A stretch of DNA of 64,000 bases from Vitellaria paradoxa (taxonomy: Eukaryota; Streptophyta; Magnoliopsida; Ericales; Sapotaceae). Within the stretch, counting starts at the first letter, position 1, and every line of letters starts with the position of its first letter. The stretch spans positions 41,432,663 through 41,496,662 of the forward strand of contig CM034239.1 in the NCBI GenBank assembly GCA_019916065.1, given 5' to 3'. This document shows, in pieces, positions 47,951-58,587 of this stretch. The translations under genes were made by a program, and so were the position numbers. The notes under the pieces were generated by a model that was given only the letters and a program-made list of their open reading frames with translations, did not search any database and was not told the origin of the DNA.

Positions 47951-48743
47951 CGTGTGAGTAAGACGGTTTTCTGATTTCTGGCATCTGATAATATTGCAGG
48001 TATGCACTTGTTCTGATAACAATGTATAATGTGTGGGATCTTATTGGGAGATACAAGCGACTTTTCAAATGGCTAAAGTTGGTGTCACGAAGAGGACTAA
48101 TGGCAGTTATTCTTTCTTGCTTCTTCCTCATACCAGCATTCTATTTCACAGCCAAATATGGCGCCCAGGGGTGGATGATATTGCTCATGTCTTTCTTGGG
48201 GTTAAGTAATGGTTATCTTACTCTGTGTCCTTACTTCTGCTCCAAAAGGTTTCAAGGTTCGGTTATTACAGAAAATAATCATTGAACTTACAATTTGAAG
48301 TTTTGAGATATGTTTTTGGAACAAGCTTATGGGATTGTCGTTCTGCAGAAACCAGAGCCAAATGCCTTGGGGAACATATTTGTGTTGTTTCTTATAGGAG
48401 GCATATTTGCAGGGGTGACACTTGTCCGGTTGTGGCTCATAGGCAAAGGTTGGTGGGCTTCAATCCATGCTATTCTGTAGCTAGGATTTTTTTATCTGTT
48501 CTGCTGAAAGGAAAATCTGTTCTTCCCTTTTTTATAGAATCTTGATCCCGGTGAATGAAAAAATGGTAAGAAAGCAAACTTAATTTTGAATTGATGAAAG
48601 CGTTGCTCCAAGCATTACCTCTTTAGGCTTCACTCCAGAAATAATGTAGGAGATTTTGCTAAATACAGCCACAACTGTGAGACTATACAATCCCAACCAT
48701 GGATGTGCATGGATCCCACAGCCATAATGGTTTTCATCCACAT

Positions 48744-48979
48744 TGTTAAGTTTGGTATTATATATAGTTAGTATTATATTTAGAATCTTGTAATTTATGG
48801 ATTCCTTATTATGTATCATACCATAATTAGGATTACTATCCATATCATACTAGGATTAGGGTTATTGTCCTATCCATATCATAGTAGGATTAGGGTTATT
48901 GTCCCGCTTATATAAGGGACCTTGTATCTTGTATTCAACACACATCAATAAACAAGAATTCTTTTCTTTTCTTCTAACA
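48744..48979 (+). repeat. 5' LTR of the young copia element
   Basis: 236 bases from TGTTAAGTTTGG to TTCTTCTAACA. It holds a TATA box (TTATATAAGG at ~48908-48917) and an internal ~35 base tandem duplication around TATCCATATCATA and AGGATTAGGGTTATTGTCC. Confidence 0.97.
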
Positions 48980-48992
48980 TGGTATCAGAGCC
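48980..48992 (+). other. Primer binding site of the young copia element
   Basis: TGGTATCAGAGCC directly after the 5' LTR, the standard site complementary to the 3' end of initiator tRNA-Met. Confidence 0.95.
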
Positions 48993-49070
48993 TTCGCTCT
49001 AATTCTTTTCATATTTTTTTTCAGCCATTATTTTCTAGAAAATTCTGGTTTTTTTTTTTTTTTTTTTTTT

Positions 49071-49437
49071 GCGTGATTTACAGACGTTCTTGTCTGTTTT
49101 GCTTCTATCATCCGTCATCTTGCGGTTATTCAGAGATCTCCATATATCATCGGGTTGCTCTTTCAGAGACGAACCTAACACCATCAACCAGAAGCCGAAA
49201 CAAGTCTCCACGCGCTCTCACGCGCCGCCTGAAGACTGCCTGACGATTGCCCGTGATTTTCAGAAGTTCTTGTTTCTTTCGCTTCTGTTCGTCTTCGTCT
49301 TGCAGTTATTCGAGGATATATATATATCATCGGGTCCCTCTCTCAGAGACGAACCTACCACCGTCAACCGGCCCCAAAAAGAAGCCCGCACGCGCCCTCA
49401 CGCGCCGCTTGAATTCTGCGCGTGATCTCACGCGCCG
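49071..49437 (+). repeat. Tandem ~180 bp duplication in the copia leader
   Basis: Unit 1 (49071-49250) and unit 2 (49251-49437) share GTGATTT-CAGA-GTTCTTGT, then CATATATCATCGGGT, TCAGAGACGAACCTA and CTCACGCGCCGC in the same order. They differ at many sites although the LTRs are identical, so the duplication is much older than this insertion. A T22 run precedes it. Confidence 0.85.
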
Positions 49438-49640
49438 CTGCCAGATCCAGACCGGTTCATCCCGAACCGGTTTCCGTTCGCCCTTTGGGCCGGTTCACTC
49501 ATCTTCCGTCAGCTTTTCAGCCGGTTCAGACCGGTTCCTGACCTTTTTCGGCGTTCCGGACACACTGGTGATCTCCGTTTTGTCCCATTCTTCTCTGTTT
49601 TTCATCTACTGTTTATTGTGCCCTTTTGAAAGCTACCTCT

Positions 49641-52600
49641 ATGGACCGCTCCGACAACATTACGTCCCTTTCTGTCATTCTCGATGGGACCAATTATGTT
49701 TTGTGGGCCCAAGCCCTTTCTGGTTTTATCAAGGGCCGTCGTTTATGGCATATTATCTCTGGTTCTCAGACAAAACCTATTCAGAAAGACAATGAGGATC
49801 AATCAGCCTTTGATGATCGTCTTGACGATTGGGAAAGCAAGAATTACCAGATTGTTACCTGGTTTCGTGCTACTACTGTTCCTTCCATTAGTCTTCAATT
49901 CGGCCGCTTCCATGATGATGCTCAGTATCCTTCTCCAGCTAAGGCTATTTGGGATTTCTTAAAGGATCGTTATCAGACCACTGGTCATGCCCATCAATAT
50001 CAGCTACTTCAGAATCTTCACCGTATGCGTCAAGAGCCTGGGCAGTCCATCAATGACTTCCTCTCTCACATGTCCTCTGTTTGGGATCAGCTTGTCTTAT
50101 GTGAACCCACCTGGAAAGATTCTGAGGATGCTCAATTGTACACTGTCCACCGCAATCATCAACGACTGTTGCTCTTCCTTATGGCTCTTCATAACACCTT
50201 TGAGTCGGTTCGTGCCTCGTTGCTCCATCGCATGCCACTACCCACTCTTGAACAGGCTATTTCAGAACTTTTGTCTGAAGAAACCCGTCTTGGCCTCAAA
50301 ACCAAGACGTTGGACTCAGTTCTTGCTACGACACCGTCCTCCGTTCCAGATGCCGCCCTTGTCATATCTCACACTCGCTCTTCTGGATCATCAGCTTCTC
50401 ACTCCTGCATCTACTGTCAAAACAGGGGTCTACCACATACTCATTCATTTGAGCACTGTCCAGTTCGTAAGTGTTTGACTTGTCACAAAACAGCTCCTGG
50501 TCATTTTCAGCGTGACTGTCCCAAGGCTTCCTCCTCCAAGGCTCCTTTCAAAAGAGGATCTTCTACGTCCTCAGCCAAATCTTCTGGCTCCCGTACCACT
50601 GCTGCTGTTGCTTCAGACGGATCCTCATCTTCTGATCCATCATTTTCTATGACTGATGTGGAATCCATCATTCAGCAAGTTCTTGCCAAAACTGGTACAT
50701 CTCCATCTACTGCTCTTTCCGTCATGCCAGGTAATTCCTCTTGGTATTTTGATTCAGGATGTTGCAATCATATGACTTCGGATTCTACTATTTTTTCCTC
50801 CATTGCTCCATCATCCTCTATTCCCACCATTCCTACTGCTGATGGTACCCATATGTCTGTTACTCATACTGGTCACATTTCTACACCATCTATTTCTCTT
50901 TCTGAAGTTTATCATATTCCCAATCTTACTTTAAATCTTGTGTCTATTGGTCAATTATGTGACCTGGGTCTCATCATTACTTTTTCTGCTTCTGGTTGTT
51001 TGGTGCAGGATCCACGGACGAAACAGGTTCTTGGGATCGGCCGTAAGCATGGACGTCTGTTTGAGATTGTTTACCTCCAGCTTCCACTACCTTCTGCTAC
51101 TTCCGCTGCTACTTCTGCTGCTTCCGCTGCTGCTTCTGCTTCCCCAGCCTCTACTTTTAATCTTTGGCATTGTCGTTTGGGTCACGTGTCTTTTAGTCGT
51201 TTGAAAACCTTAATTTCTAGTGGTCAATTGGGTCATGTGGTTTCTGAGAAAACTGATTGTTTATCATGTCAAACTGCTAAACAACATGCTTTACCTTTTA
51301 ATAATAGCAATTCTGTTTCTCTTGCACCTTTTGATCTTGTTCACTCGGATATTTGGGGGCCTTCACCCACTCCCACTATGGGCGGCTCTCGCTATTTTGT
51401 TATTTTTGTGGATGATTTTACCCGTTATACTTGGTTGTACCTTTTGACTAAACGTTCTGAACTTAAACAAATATACTCTGATTTCTCAACAATGGTGAAA
51501 AACCAATTTTCTAGTACAATCAAAGTTTTTCGATCTGATAATGCTATGGAATATCTTGACTCTGAGTTTCTATCTGCTCTCCGTTCTTAGGGGACCCTAT
51601 CTCATCTTTCTTGTCCTGGGACATCTCAGCAGAATGGTCGGGCTGAACGCAAACACCGTCATCTTCTTGATACAATTCGTGCCCTTCTTATTTCATCCTC
51701 TTGTCCAGAAAAATTTTGGGGGGAAGCTGCTCTTACTGCCGCCTATACCATTAATCGTGTTCCCACCTCTGTCCTTGGTAATACTACCCCTTTTGAACGC
51801 TTGTATGGATTTCCTCCTGATTATTCTCATCTTAGAGTGTTTGGTTCTGCTTGTTTTGTTCTTCTTCAACCTCATGAACGCACTAAACTTGAACCACGCT
51901 CTCGTCTCTGTTGCTTCCTGGGTTATGGTATTGAACATAAAGGGTATCGTTGTTGGGATCCCATTTCTCGGCGTCTTCGTGTCTCACGACATGTTGTCTT
52001 TTGGGAACACAAGATGTTTTCCACTCTTTCTTCATTTCAACTTTCTCCCTCTTCCCACATTCCTCTTTTTACTGATGTTTCTACTGATTTGCATTCTGAC
52101 ATATTTGATACAGAAAGTCCACAGATTTCTCAGCCGCCACTGCTTACGATTCATCCCGAGACACCTGGGCCTTCTGCTGGACCTGTGACCACTCCTGATG
52201 AGTATTCTCCCCCCTCTCCTATTGACAATTCTCCTCCTTCAGAACGTCCTAAACGGGTAACACAGCCTTCTGTTCGTCTTCGTGATTATATTGTTGGTTC
52301 TGCTGCCTTTTCTACTCATGAACCTTCTTCCTACCGTGAGGCTTGTACTAATCCTTTATGGCAGCACGCTATGGATGATGAGCTACAGGCTCTTGAGAAA
52401 ACTCATACTTGGGATGTGGTACCTCTTCCTCCTGAGAAAACTGCTATCAGTTGCAAATGGATTTACAAAATCAAAACTCGTTCAGATGGTTCCATTGAGC
52501 GACACAAAGCTCGTCTTGTTGCTCGAGGTTTCACTCAAGAGTATGGCATTAACTATGAAGAAACTTTTGCTCCTGTTGCTAGGCTTACATCTGTTCGCAG

Positions 52601-53849
52601 CTTACTTGCTATTTCTGTTGCTCGTAACTGGAACATTCATCAGATGGATGTTAAGAATGCTTTTCTGAATGGTGATCTCACTGAGGAAGTCTACATGCAG
52701 CCTCCTCCTGGCTCATCTGTTCCGTCTTCTCATGTTTGCAAGCTTCGTCGAGCACTATATGGGTTGAAACAGGCTCCCCGTGCCTGGTTTGCAAAATTTA
52801 GTTCTACTATTCATGAGTTTGGATTTACCTCCAGTTCATATGACTCTGCTTTGTTTCTCCGCACCACTACAGCTGGATCTGTTCTTCTTCTTCTGTATGT
52901 GGATGATATGATTATTACTGGGGATGACAGTGTTGGCATTTCTCATCTCAAACAATTTCTCAGTCGCCAGTTTGAGATGAAGGATTTGGGGTTTCTCAAT
53001 TATTTCTTGGGTTTGGAGATCTCCCGTGATTCTTCTGGTTATTTTCTCTCTCAAGCTAAGTATGCCTCTGATCTCTTGACACGGGCAGGTATTTCTGATT
53101 GTAAGACTGCTTCTACCCCGATTGATACACAGCTCCGTCTCACTCCTCTTGATGGTACACCTTTATCTGATGCGACTTTGTATCGTCAACTTGTTGGTAG
53201 CCTTGTTTATCTTACTGTCACTCGCCCTGATATTGCTTATGCTGTCCATATTGTTAGTCAGTTCATGGCTGCTCCACGGTCTCATCATTTTACTGCTTTA
53301 CTCCGCATTCTTCGCTATATCAAGGGCACTATGTTTCATGGTCTTTATTACTCAGCACATTCTCCACTTGAGTTACATGCCTTTTCTGATGCTGACTGGG
53401 CTGGTGATCCGACTGATCGTCGCTCCACTACAGGGTTTTGTTTCTTTCTAGGGACCTCTCTCATAACCTGGCGTAGTAAGAAACAAACCCTCACTGCTCG
53501 CTCTAGTACTGAAGCTGAGTACCGTGCTCTCGCTGATACTACTCAAGAGCTCCTTTGGCTTAGGTGGCTCCTTACTGATATGGGTGTCCCTCATTCTACA
53601 GGCACTCCATTATATTGTGACAATCAAAGTGCTATTCAGATTGCTCACAATGATATTTTTCATGATCGCACCAAACACATTGAAATAGATTGTCACTTTA
53701 TTCGTCAACATGTCAGACAAGGCTCTGTTCGTCTTATTTCTGTATCTTCAGCGAATCAAATTGCAGATCTCTTCACAAAGGCTCATCCTCCTGGCCGCTT
53801 TTCTGAATTAATCGCCAAACTCAAGTTGATTCCTGCGTTACCACCTTGA
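49641..53849 (+). pseudogene. Copia gag-pol polyprotein interrupted by one stop codon
   Basis: A single frame of 1,402 codons runs from the ATG at 49641 to the stop at 53847-53849, with one internal TAG at 51588-51590 (codon 650). Domains in order: gag (ILDGTNYVLWAQ; RQEPGQSINDFL); two zinc knuckles near residues 256-293, the second CLTCHKTAPGHFQRDC with spacing C-x2-C-x6-H-x4-C; protease WYFDSGCCNHMT; integrase zinc site WHCRLGH...CLSCQTAK and catalytic Asp residues in HSDIWGP and RSDNAMEYL; then the TAG; then GRAERKHRHLLD with the catalytic Glu; reverse transcriptase DVKNAFLNGDL and YVDDMIITG; RNase H DADWAGDP, SSTEAEYRALA, YCDNQSAI. The stop lies between the second Asp and the Glu of the DDE core, so a full polyprotein needs readthrough. 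All other motifs look intact. Confidence 0.95.
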
Positions 53850-53862
53850 GTTTGAGGGGGGG
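53850..53862 (+). other. Polypurine tract of the young copia element
   Basis: GTTTGAGGGGGGG-type purine run ending directly before the 3' LTR, where plus-strand synthesis is primed in copia elements. Confidence 0.85.
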
Positions 53863-54098
53863 TGTTAAGTTTGGTATTATATATAGTTAGTATTATATTT
53901 AGAATCTTGTAATTTATGGATTCCTTATTATGTATCATACCATAATTAGGATTACTATCCATATCATACTAGGATTAGGGTTATTGTCCTATCCATATCA
54001 TAGTAGGATTAGGGTTATTGTCCCGCTTATATAAGGGACCTTGTATCTTGTATTCAACACACATCAATAAACAAGAATTCTTTTCTTTTCTTCTAACA
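53863..54098 (+). repeat. 3' LTR of the young copia element
   Basis: Appears identical to 48744-48979 over all 236 bases. Followed by the target duplication CACAT. Confidence 0.97.
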
Positions 54099-54103
54099 CA
54101 CAT

Positions 54104-54464
54104 CAATGACTGGGATTGCAAATTCGCGACTGCACAACAGTACATAATGTTGCTTATAATGTAAAGAGCAGTCTAGTGCGCAAAATTCTTGCCTATGATG
54201 GATCCATCTATATATATAAATATATTTCACATAATGATTGACTCTGATTAATCACAAATGGTTAATTTTTACCAAATATTCAAGTTGGAGGATATCTGGC
54301 ATACCAATCAATCATCTATTCATCTGAAAAGTACACAAATATTTTCTTTGTGGAAGTAGGAGTTGCTAGCGCCAATAGAATTCCAGATGCATGCTATTGC
54401 AAATAGCAGCTTGTGCTGCTTATCAAATTACTTACTACGAGTGAGCTCAATTCTATTAGTAATC
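54104..54464. other. 3' flank of the NLR-like gene
   Basis: Sequence between the copia insertion and the stop codon of the minus-strand gene, likely holding its 3' UTR. No other feature is seen. Confidence 0.5.
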
Positions 54465-56465
54465 CTAAGGAACAACCACTACTTCTGTCATATCCAAGGG
54501 GCAGCCATTGGGTCTGAGTAATTTGTGTGTGAGTGCTTCCCATCCGTCAGCACTATTCCACTCAACATCTGGTTCATATTGCTGTGACTCACCACACTGA
54601 TACTGGTGGCAGTTGATCTTCTCGAAGTAAACTAGATCAGGAAAATGTTCCTGCAGAAACGGCCCTTCTATATTCAAGTTCCTCAGATATTTCACCCGCA
54701 AAATCTTCACTCCCCATTTCTTGTTTTCCTCCGGAACCAAGCAATCGAGTTCCCCTCCCCTAATGTACAGCCTCTTCAAATGTTCCATGTTGCCGGGTTT
54801 CAGCCAGTCCGGGGACATTCGACGGGGGAAGCACCTAAGATCCAGTTTCTCCAACTTTGGCGGGAATGAGAAAGACTTCATTGTCAATGTAGCAGTTTTG
54901 GTCAATTTTTTAGAACCACCTTTCCCCTGCACATTGGATTCTTCTGCATTTGAACTTGCCTTTGCGCCTATTTGCACACTGTATTTGGACTGCAGAGCCA
55001 CGCCTCCCCACGCAATTGTTAGGACGCGGAGAGACACGATTTCCTTCAGCTTATTGAGCTCCCCTTCCTGTATAACAGCTTCGCTTCCAATGTGTACACT
55101 CAGCTTCCTCAATTTCTTCAACTGAGCGAGATCGCCCAGCTTGCAAGGATTCTTCCTCGAATGCCCTATCACGAAACCCTTCAGAACTTGGAGCGAGGAG
55201 AGCTTTTCAATCCCCTTTGGCATGCTCTCGAGCAAGTAGCACTGCGAGACGTCCAAGTGAGTGAGCTTCCTCAATCGCCCGATATCAGAAGGCAGTGTCT
55301 CCAAATTGTGACACGCCCTGAGGTCGAGGATCTCAAGATTGTTGCACTCGACAATTGAGGAAGGTATTGAGGTAATTCCTGAAATCCCCTGAAGACAGAG
55401 ATACCTCAAGTGCTTCTGAGCCTGTAATTCGTTCAAGAACTCGCAATTCTCAACCTCAATATGATGTTCAGCCCAGTTCTGCCACCTACCCAGTTGAATA
55501 ACCACAAGCTTCCTGAGTTTCAAAAACAGCTCGGGCTCGAAACTCAAGTACTGCTCATTCACATTGAACACGGTGAACAACTCCACGTCTTCGGGACTAT
55601 TCGTAACCGAAAATCCTGGATTGCCCAAAACTAAGCATGCCCGGCCCGATTTAGAGTAGTTGTTGACAATCTTCCCAGAATGATGAATGTCGAGGAACTC
55701 GGCTCTTCTGGCCACTGCAATCAGCATTCGACGAATCCACGGATGGATCACACAGCCACCCATTAGTGGATTTTTCTGATTCTTCCCCTTGTGGAATGGC
55801 TGTATCATTCCCTTCCCACTGAGCTTAGCTAAGATTCCTTCCCCCACTTCCTCCGCAGATTTATCCCTAGATTTTCTGATTAAACCCTCTCCAATCCACC
55901 AGAAGATCAGTGGCTTCTTCTTAAGAACCACCTTCTCGGGGAAAACTGCCAAACAGAGCAAACAGAGTTTCAGCTGAAGATCAAGCGCATCGTAGCTCAG
56001 CTGAAGACGAGCCATGGCAGGGGAGGAGAGAATGTTCTCCTCAACGCTCAAGCGCAACCAGTCCTCCGACGCCTTCCGGGCTTCGGCCACCGACGGATCT
56101 TCCGGCTGCGATTCTCCCCGCGATTCGGCCGGTTCAGGTAAATGAATTTGGGACTTCAGCTTGTCAATATTCTCGAGCATTTCGTCGATTGACTTGATCT
56201 TCTCGTTCTGGTCCCGACGAACGAACATGTCGTCATCGTCGTCGATTAATTTTTCCAGGGCAGCCAACGCATTCGTGAGGGCTTTCTCGCAGTGGTCTAA
56301 CTGGGGCAACAAGTTATCTTCCATCTCTTCGAGCTGGGTTTTGATCTTCTGGAACGATAGCAAGAGAGGATTGTCGTTGCTTTGTGGGGTGGCATTTGCA
56401 ATGACTTCGGTGACTTGATTCAGCAGAATTGAGACTCTGTCGATTGCTCTTCGACGAATTGGCAT
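54465..56465 (-). CDS. NLR-like protein with winged helix and LRRs but no NB-ARC core
   Basis: A single exon of 666 codons. Residues 1-110 are helical and charged, coiled-coil-like, with an acidic run of five Asp at 75-79. Residues 151-255 (ARLQLSYDALDLQLKLCLLC; FPEKVVLKKKPLIFWWIGEG; VIHPWIRRM) match the winged helix of plant CC-type NLRs, including the LSYD and FPE motifs. In place of the MHD motif it has IHP. Residues ~350-650 are leucine-rich repeats (HLRYLCLQ, LEILDLRAC, LPSDIGRLRKLTHLDVS). P-loop, kinase-2, RNBS-B and GLPL motifs are all absent; only ~40 residues of linker separate the N-terminus from the winged helix. A small plant family annotated as RPP13-like or LRR proteins has this layout, so it is probably a real non-nucleotide-binding relative and not a broken NLR. 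A role in immunity is inferred only. The open frame and lack of lesions support function. Confidence 0.88.
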   Translation of the reverse strand: MPIRRRAIDRVSILLNQVTEVIANATPQSNDNPLLLSFQKIKTQLEEMEDNLLPQLDHCEKALTNALAALEKLIDDDDDMFVRRDQNEKIKSIDEMLENIDKLKSQIHLPEPAESRGESQPEDPSVAEARKASEDWLRLSVEENILSSPAMARLQLSYDALDLQLKLCLLCLAVFPEKVVLKKKPLIFWWIGEGLIRKSRDKSAEEVGEGILAKLSGKGMIQPFHKGKNQKNPLMGGCVIHPWIRRMLIAVARRAEFLDIHHSGKIVNNYSKSGRACLVLGNPGFSVTNSPEDVELFTVFNVNEQYLSFEPELFLKLRKLVVIQLGRWQNWAEHHIEVENCEFLNELQAQKHLRYLCLQGISGITSIPSSIVECNNLEILDLRACHNLETLPSDIGRLRKLTHLDVSQCYLLESMPKGIEKLSSLQVLKGFVIGHSRKNPCKLGDLAQLKKLRKLSVHIGSEAVIQEGELNKLKEIVSLRVLTIAWGGVALQSKYSVQIGAKASSNAEESNVQGKGGSKKLTKTATLTMKSFSFPPKLEKLDLRCFPRRMSPDWLKPGNMEHLKRLYIRGGELDCLVPEENKKWGVKILRVKYLRNLNIEGPFLQEHFPDLVYFEKINCHQYQCGESQQYEPDVEWNSADGWEALTHKLLRPNGCPLDMTEVVVVP

Positions 56466-56667
56466 GTTGTAATCAAGATCGAGAGAAGCTCCGTGAAGAT
56501 AAATTAAAAGAAAGTAACAAGGAAGAAAGAGTTGGAAGAGAAAGAGGTAATGGAAGTAATCAACTATTACAGGTGAAAGTACAGCAACCGCGTTCGAGAA
56601 AATGGGATGAAACGGAGAGGAAGGTTAGCGGCGGCTTCCCAGACATGACACGGTTTACACCAGGAAC

Positions 56668-56679
56668 GTCAAGTCAACT
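56668..56679 (-). promoter_or_regulatory. Paired W-box cores upstream of the NLR-like gene
   Basis: The minus strand reads AGTTGACTTGACG about 200 bases before the ATG. It contains two TTGAC cores, the first a full W-box (TTGACT), the site of WRKY transcription factors; the second (TGACG) also matches a TGA-factor core. Both are common in defence-gene promoters. Only the motif is seen; use is inferred. Confidence 0.4.
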
Positions 56680-57212
56680 GGCCGTGGGCGACGTACCAAA
56701 ATAAAAAGAATAATTTCTTTTACGCTACTTAATATTTAAAAATTATATTTAATTTATTATTTTAAAATATTATTAACATCAATCGATTAAATTGATATTA
56801 AAACTTATAATAGAAAATATCGATGTAATTCAAAATTTTAAGTGTTGTTCTAATTTTGCCTCTCCTTTTATATTTTTGTCAATTTGTTTTGTAAAATATT
56901 TCTAAAAATAAGTTAAAAAATAAAAATAAAATAAATTCAGAGATTTTTATAAAAAACTAACAAAAGCGTGAGGGATAAAGGAGTAACCTGGGAAATGCAC
57001 CTAAAATTTTTTGTTATTTTGGCATATTCTATTAATTTTAATGATTAATTTAATGAAAATAAATAAATATTAATAATAATTTAAAATAAGAAAGGTAAGT
57101 GTAATTTTAAATGTTGAAGGGTAAAAGTATAATTATCTAAATGTTAAAGAAAGATATGTGTAATTTACCCAAAAATAGACAAAGGTGATGTTTGGTTGGG
57201 TGAATATAATGC

Positions 57213-57357
57213 TTGTTTGGAGTATCAAATTTTGGTAGAAAAAGAAACAAAAAATATTGGTAAAAGTTGAAAAAAGTTAAAAAATTTTGGTGAGAAGAAA
57301 GTTGGAAAGAAATAAAAAAAAATAGAGATTTTTAGTTAATTTTGACACTCCAAATGT
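57213..57357. repeat. Short MITE-like element
   Basis: Ends TGTTTGGAGTATCAAATTTT and, reverse complemented, CATTTGGAGTGTCAAAATTA, about 145 bases apart. No coding potential. Confidence 0.5.
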
Positions 57358-57924
57358 AGACATATTAATGGAAACTTTAAAAAAAATAAATTTTTAATCT
57401 CAAATTTCTATTTCAATGAGTTAGAATTTTGAAATTTCAAATATATAAAATTTTACAGTGAAATTGGGCTTAACTAGTTTTTACATTTGATTTCTACGCC
57501 ATGTGCAATTGGGGTGCAATAAAAGTTTGTATATTTAACATTTTAAGCTTTTAGTTTATTAAAATAAAATTTTTGATTAAATTATTTTTTTAAATTTTCT
57601 TTAAAATAATTTTGTTCTTGTCAAACTTATAAAAATAAAAAGAGTAGTGCCATACTGCTAAAAATTTTAGCATCAAAATGATATAGCATGCATGCAAACT
57701 TATCATTTTTAAAAAAAATAGCTCATTAAAGAGTCATTTTATTACATAAATAACATTATCACATTTGGTAAAAAAATTTTGAAAGAATATCTTTTCCTAA
57801 ATAAATAAAAGTAATGATAAAATATTAGAAAATATAAATAAAAATATCAACAAGAAATGACGTGGACAAATTGTGAACCTTTCACTTTAAAATATTTAAA
57901 TCATTAAAGTGTTCTGAGGGTAAT

Positions 57925-58098
57925 ATAGGGCCCGTTTGGTTTGCCATTTTTTGTTGAAAATCTTCAAAAATCTCTATAAATCTCTGTTAACTTTATATCA
58001 CATCAATTTTTTCTCTCACTGCATGCATTACGAAATCTCTCCAAACCACAATTTATCTCAATTTATCTCATTTTTTCTTACTCCAAACAAACCCATAG
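57925..58098. repeat. Short MITE-like element
   Basis: Left end ATAGGGCCCGTTTGGTTTG; right end, reverse complemented, CTATGGGTTTGTTTGGAGTA. About 174 bases with an AT-rich core. Confidence 0.55.
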
Positions 58099-58587
58099 TG
58101 AAATTAGAATTTTTAAGTTGAAATATTGATCAAAATGATGGGATGCATTGTGAATCAAACGCTTTTAAATAACTGCCCACTAAAATAAAGTTTTATTATA
58201 GAAATACTATTAATACAATATTGTGGCTGAAAATTCTAGTAACGTATATTTTTTCAATAAATAAATATCATTAAACTACCAAAGTTTCCTAAAATGAATA
58301 ATATTATACAAGAAAAAATAACAAGAAAATTTTACAACAAGAAGCAGTCATTTGGAGCTCCAAATAAGCTCAAAAATTTTAAAAAGCCTTAATTTTTTCA
58401 ACCTTCAAAAAAATCAAAAATTTTCAAAAAATTTATCAAAATCCACAGAATAAATTATTATAATGCATTCTAACAGATTTTAACAAATTTTGTAAAAAAT
58501 TGGACTAATATTTGTACTAATAAGTTTCACAAAATTCTAAAAGTTTTCAAGATTCTCCATTAAAATTTTGGTACTTGTCATTTTATA

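Larger units (their letters stand above)
40627..48480 (+). pseudogene. Equilibrative nucleoside transporter (ENT family), frameshifted
   Basis: ENT proteins are multi-span membrane carriers for nucleosides. Exon-like blocks in order: 40627-40730 (GKYTAIMVCWLL, FSWNSMLTIED), 42299-42454 (YHPLRVLTLVYQPFALGT), 42727-42871 (FGVADAYVQGEMGGDLSF), 42955-~43057 (LITKAAFENSKNG), 47220-47383 (FPKLPVVKYYRSKAAMEGSK), 47679-47822, 48000-48256 (MYNVWDLIGRY, IPAFYFTAKYG) and 48349-48480 (NALGNIF, LWLIGKGW). Most splice sites are intact. Lesions: an extra base near 42775 after FGTYMGIW; a small deletion near 47725 where SSKELL should run into YALDVF; a 2-base loss near 48227 after YLTLC. The exon encoding the N-terminal tail is not found. 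The long intron 43058-47219 holds a solo LTR and an AT-rich element. A sequencing error could explain one lesion but hardly all three. Confidence 0.85.
48744..54098 (+). mobile_element. Young Ty1/copia retrotransposon, near-complete
   Basis: Two 236 bp LTRs (48744-48979 and 53863-54098) look identical base for base, and CACAT flanks the element on both sides (48739-48743 and 54099-54103). Inside are a perfect primer site, a GC-rich leader, one gag-pol reading frame with a single in-frame stop, and a polypurine tract. LTR identity points to a very recent insertion. It sits between the 3' end of the transporter pseudogene and the 3' end of the NLR-like gene. Total length is 5,355 bp. Confidence 0.97.

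Noticed and set aside
48850..48900. Telomere-like repeats (ATTAGGGTTATTG) in the copia LTR
   Set aside because: The unit is not TTTAGGG and occurs only as part of a ~35 base duplication inside the LTR.
48980..48992. Possible tRNA gene signal at TGGTATCAGAGCC
   Set aside because: It is the retrotransposon primer site next to the LTR; no cloverleaf surrounds it.
54645..56418. Plus-strand open frames opposite the NLR-like gene
   Set aside because: They have no recognisable domain and mirror the long minus-strand frame, which has winged-helix and LRR motifs.
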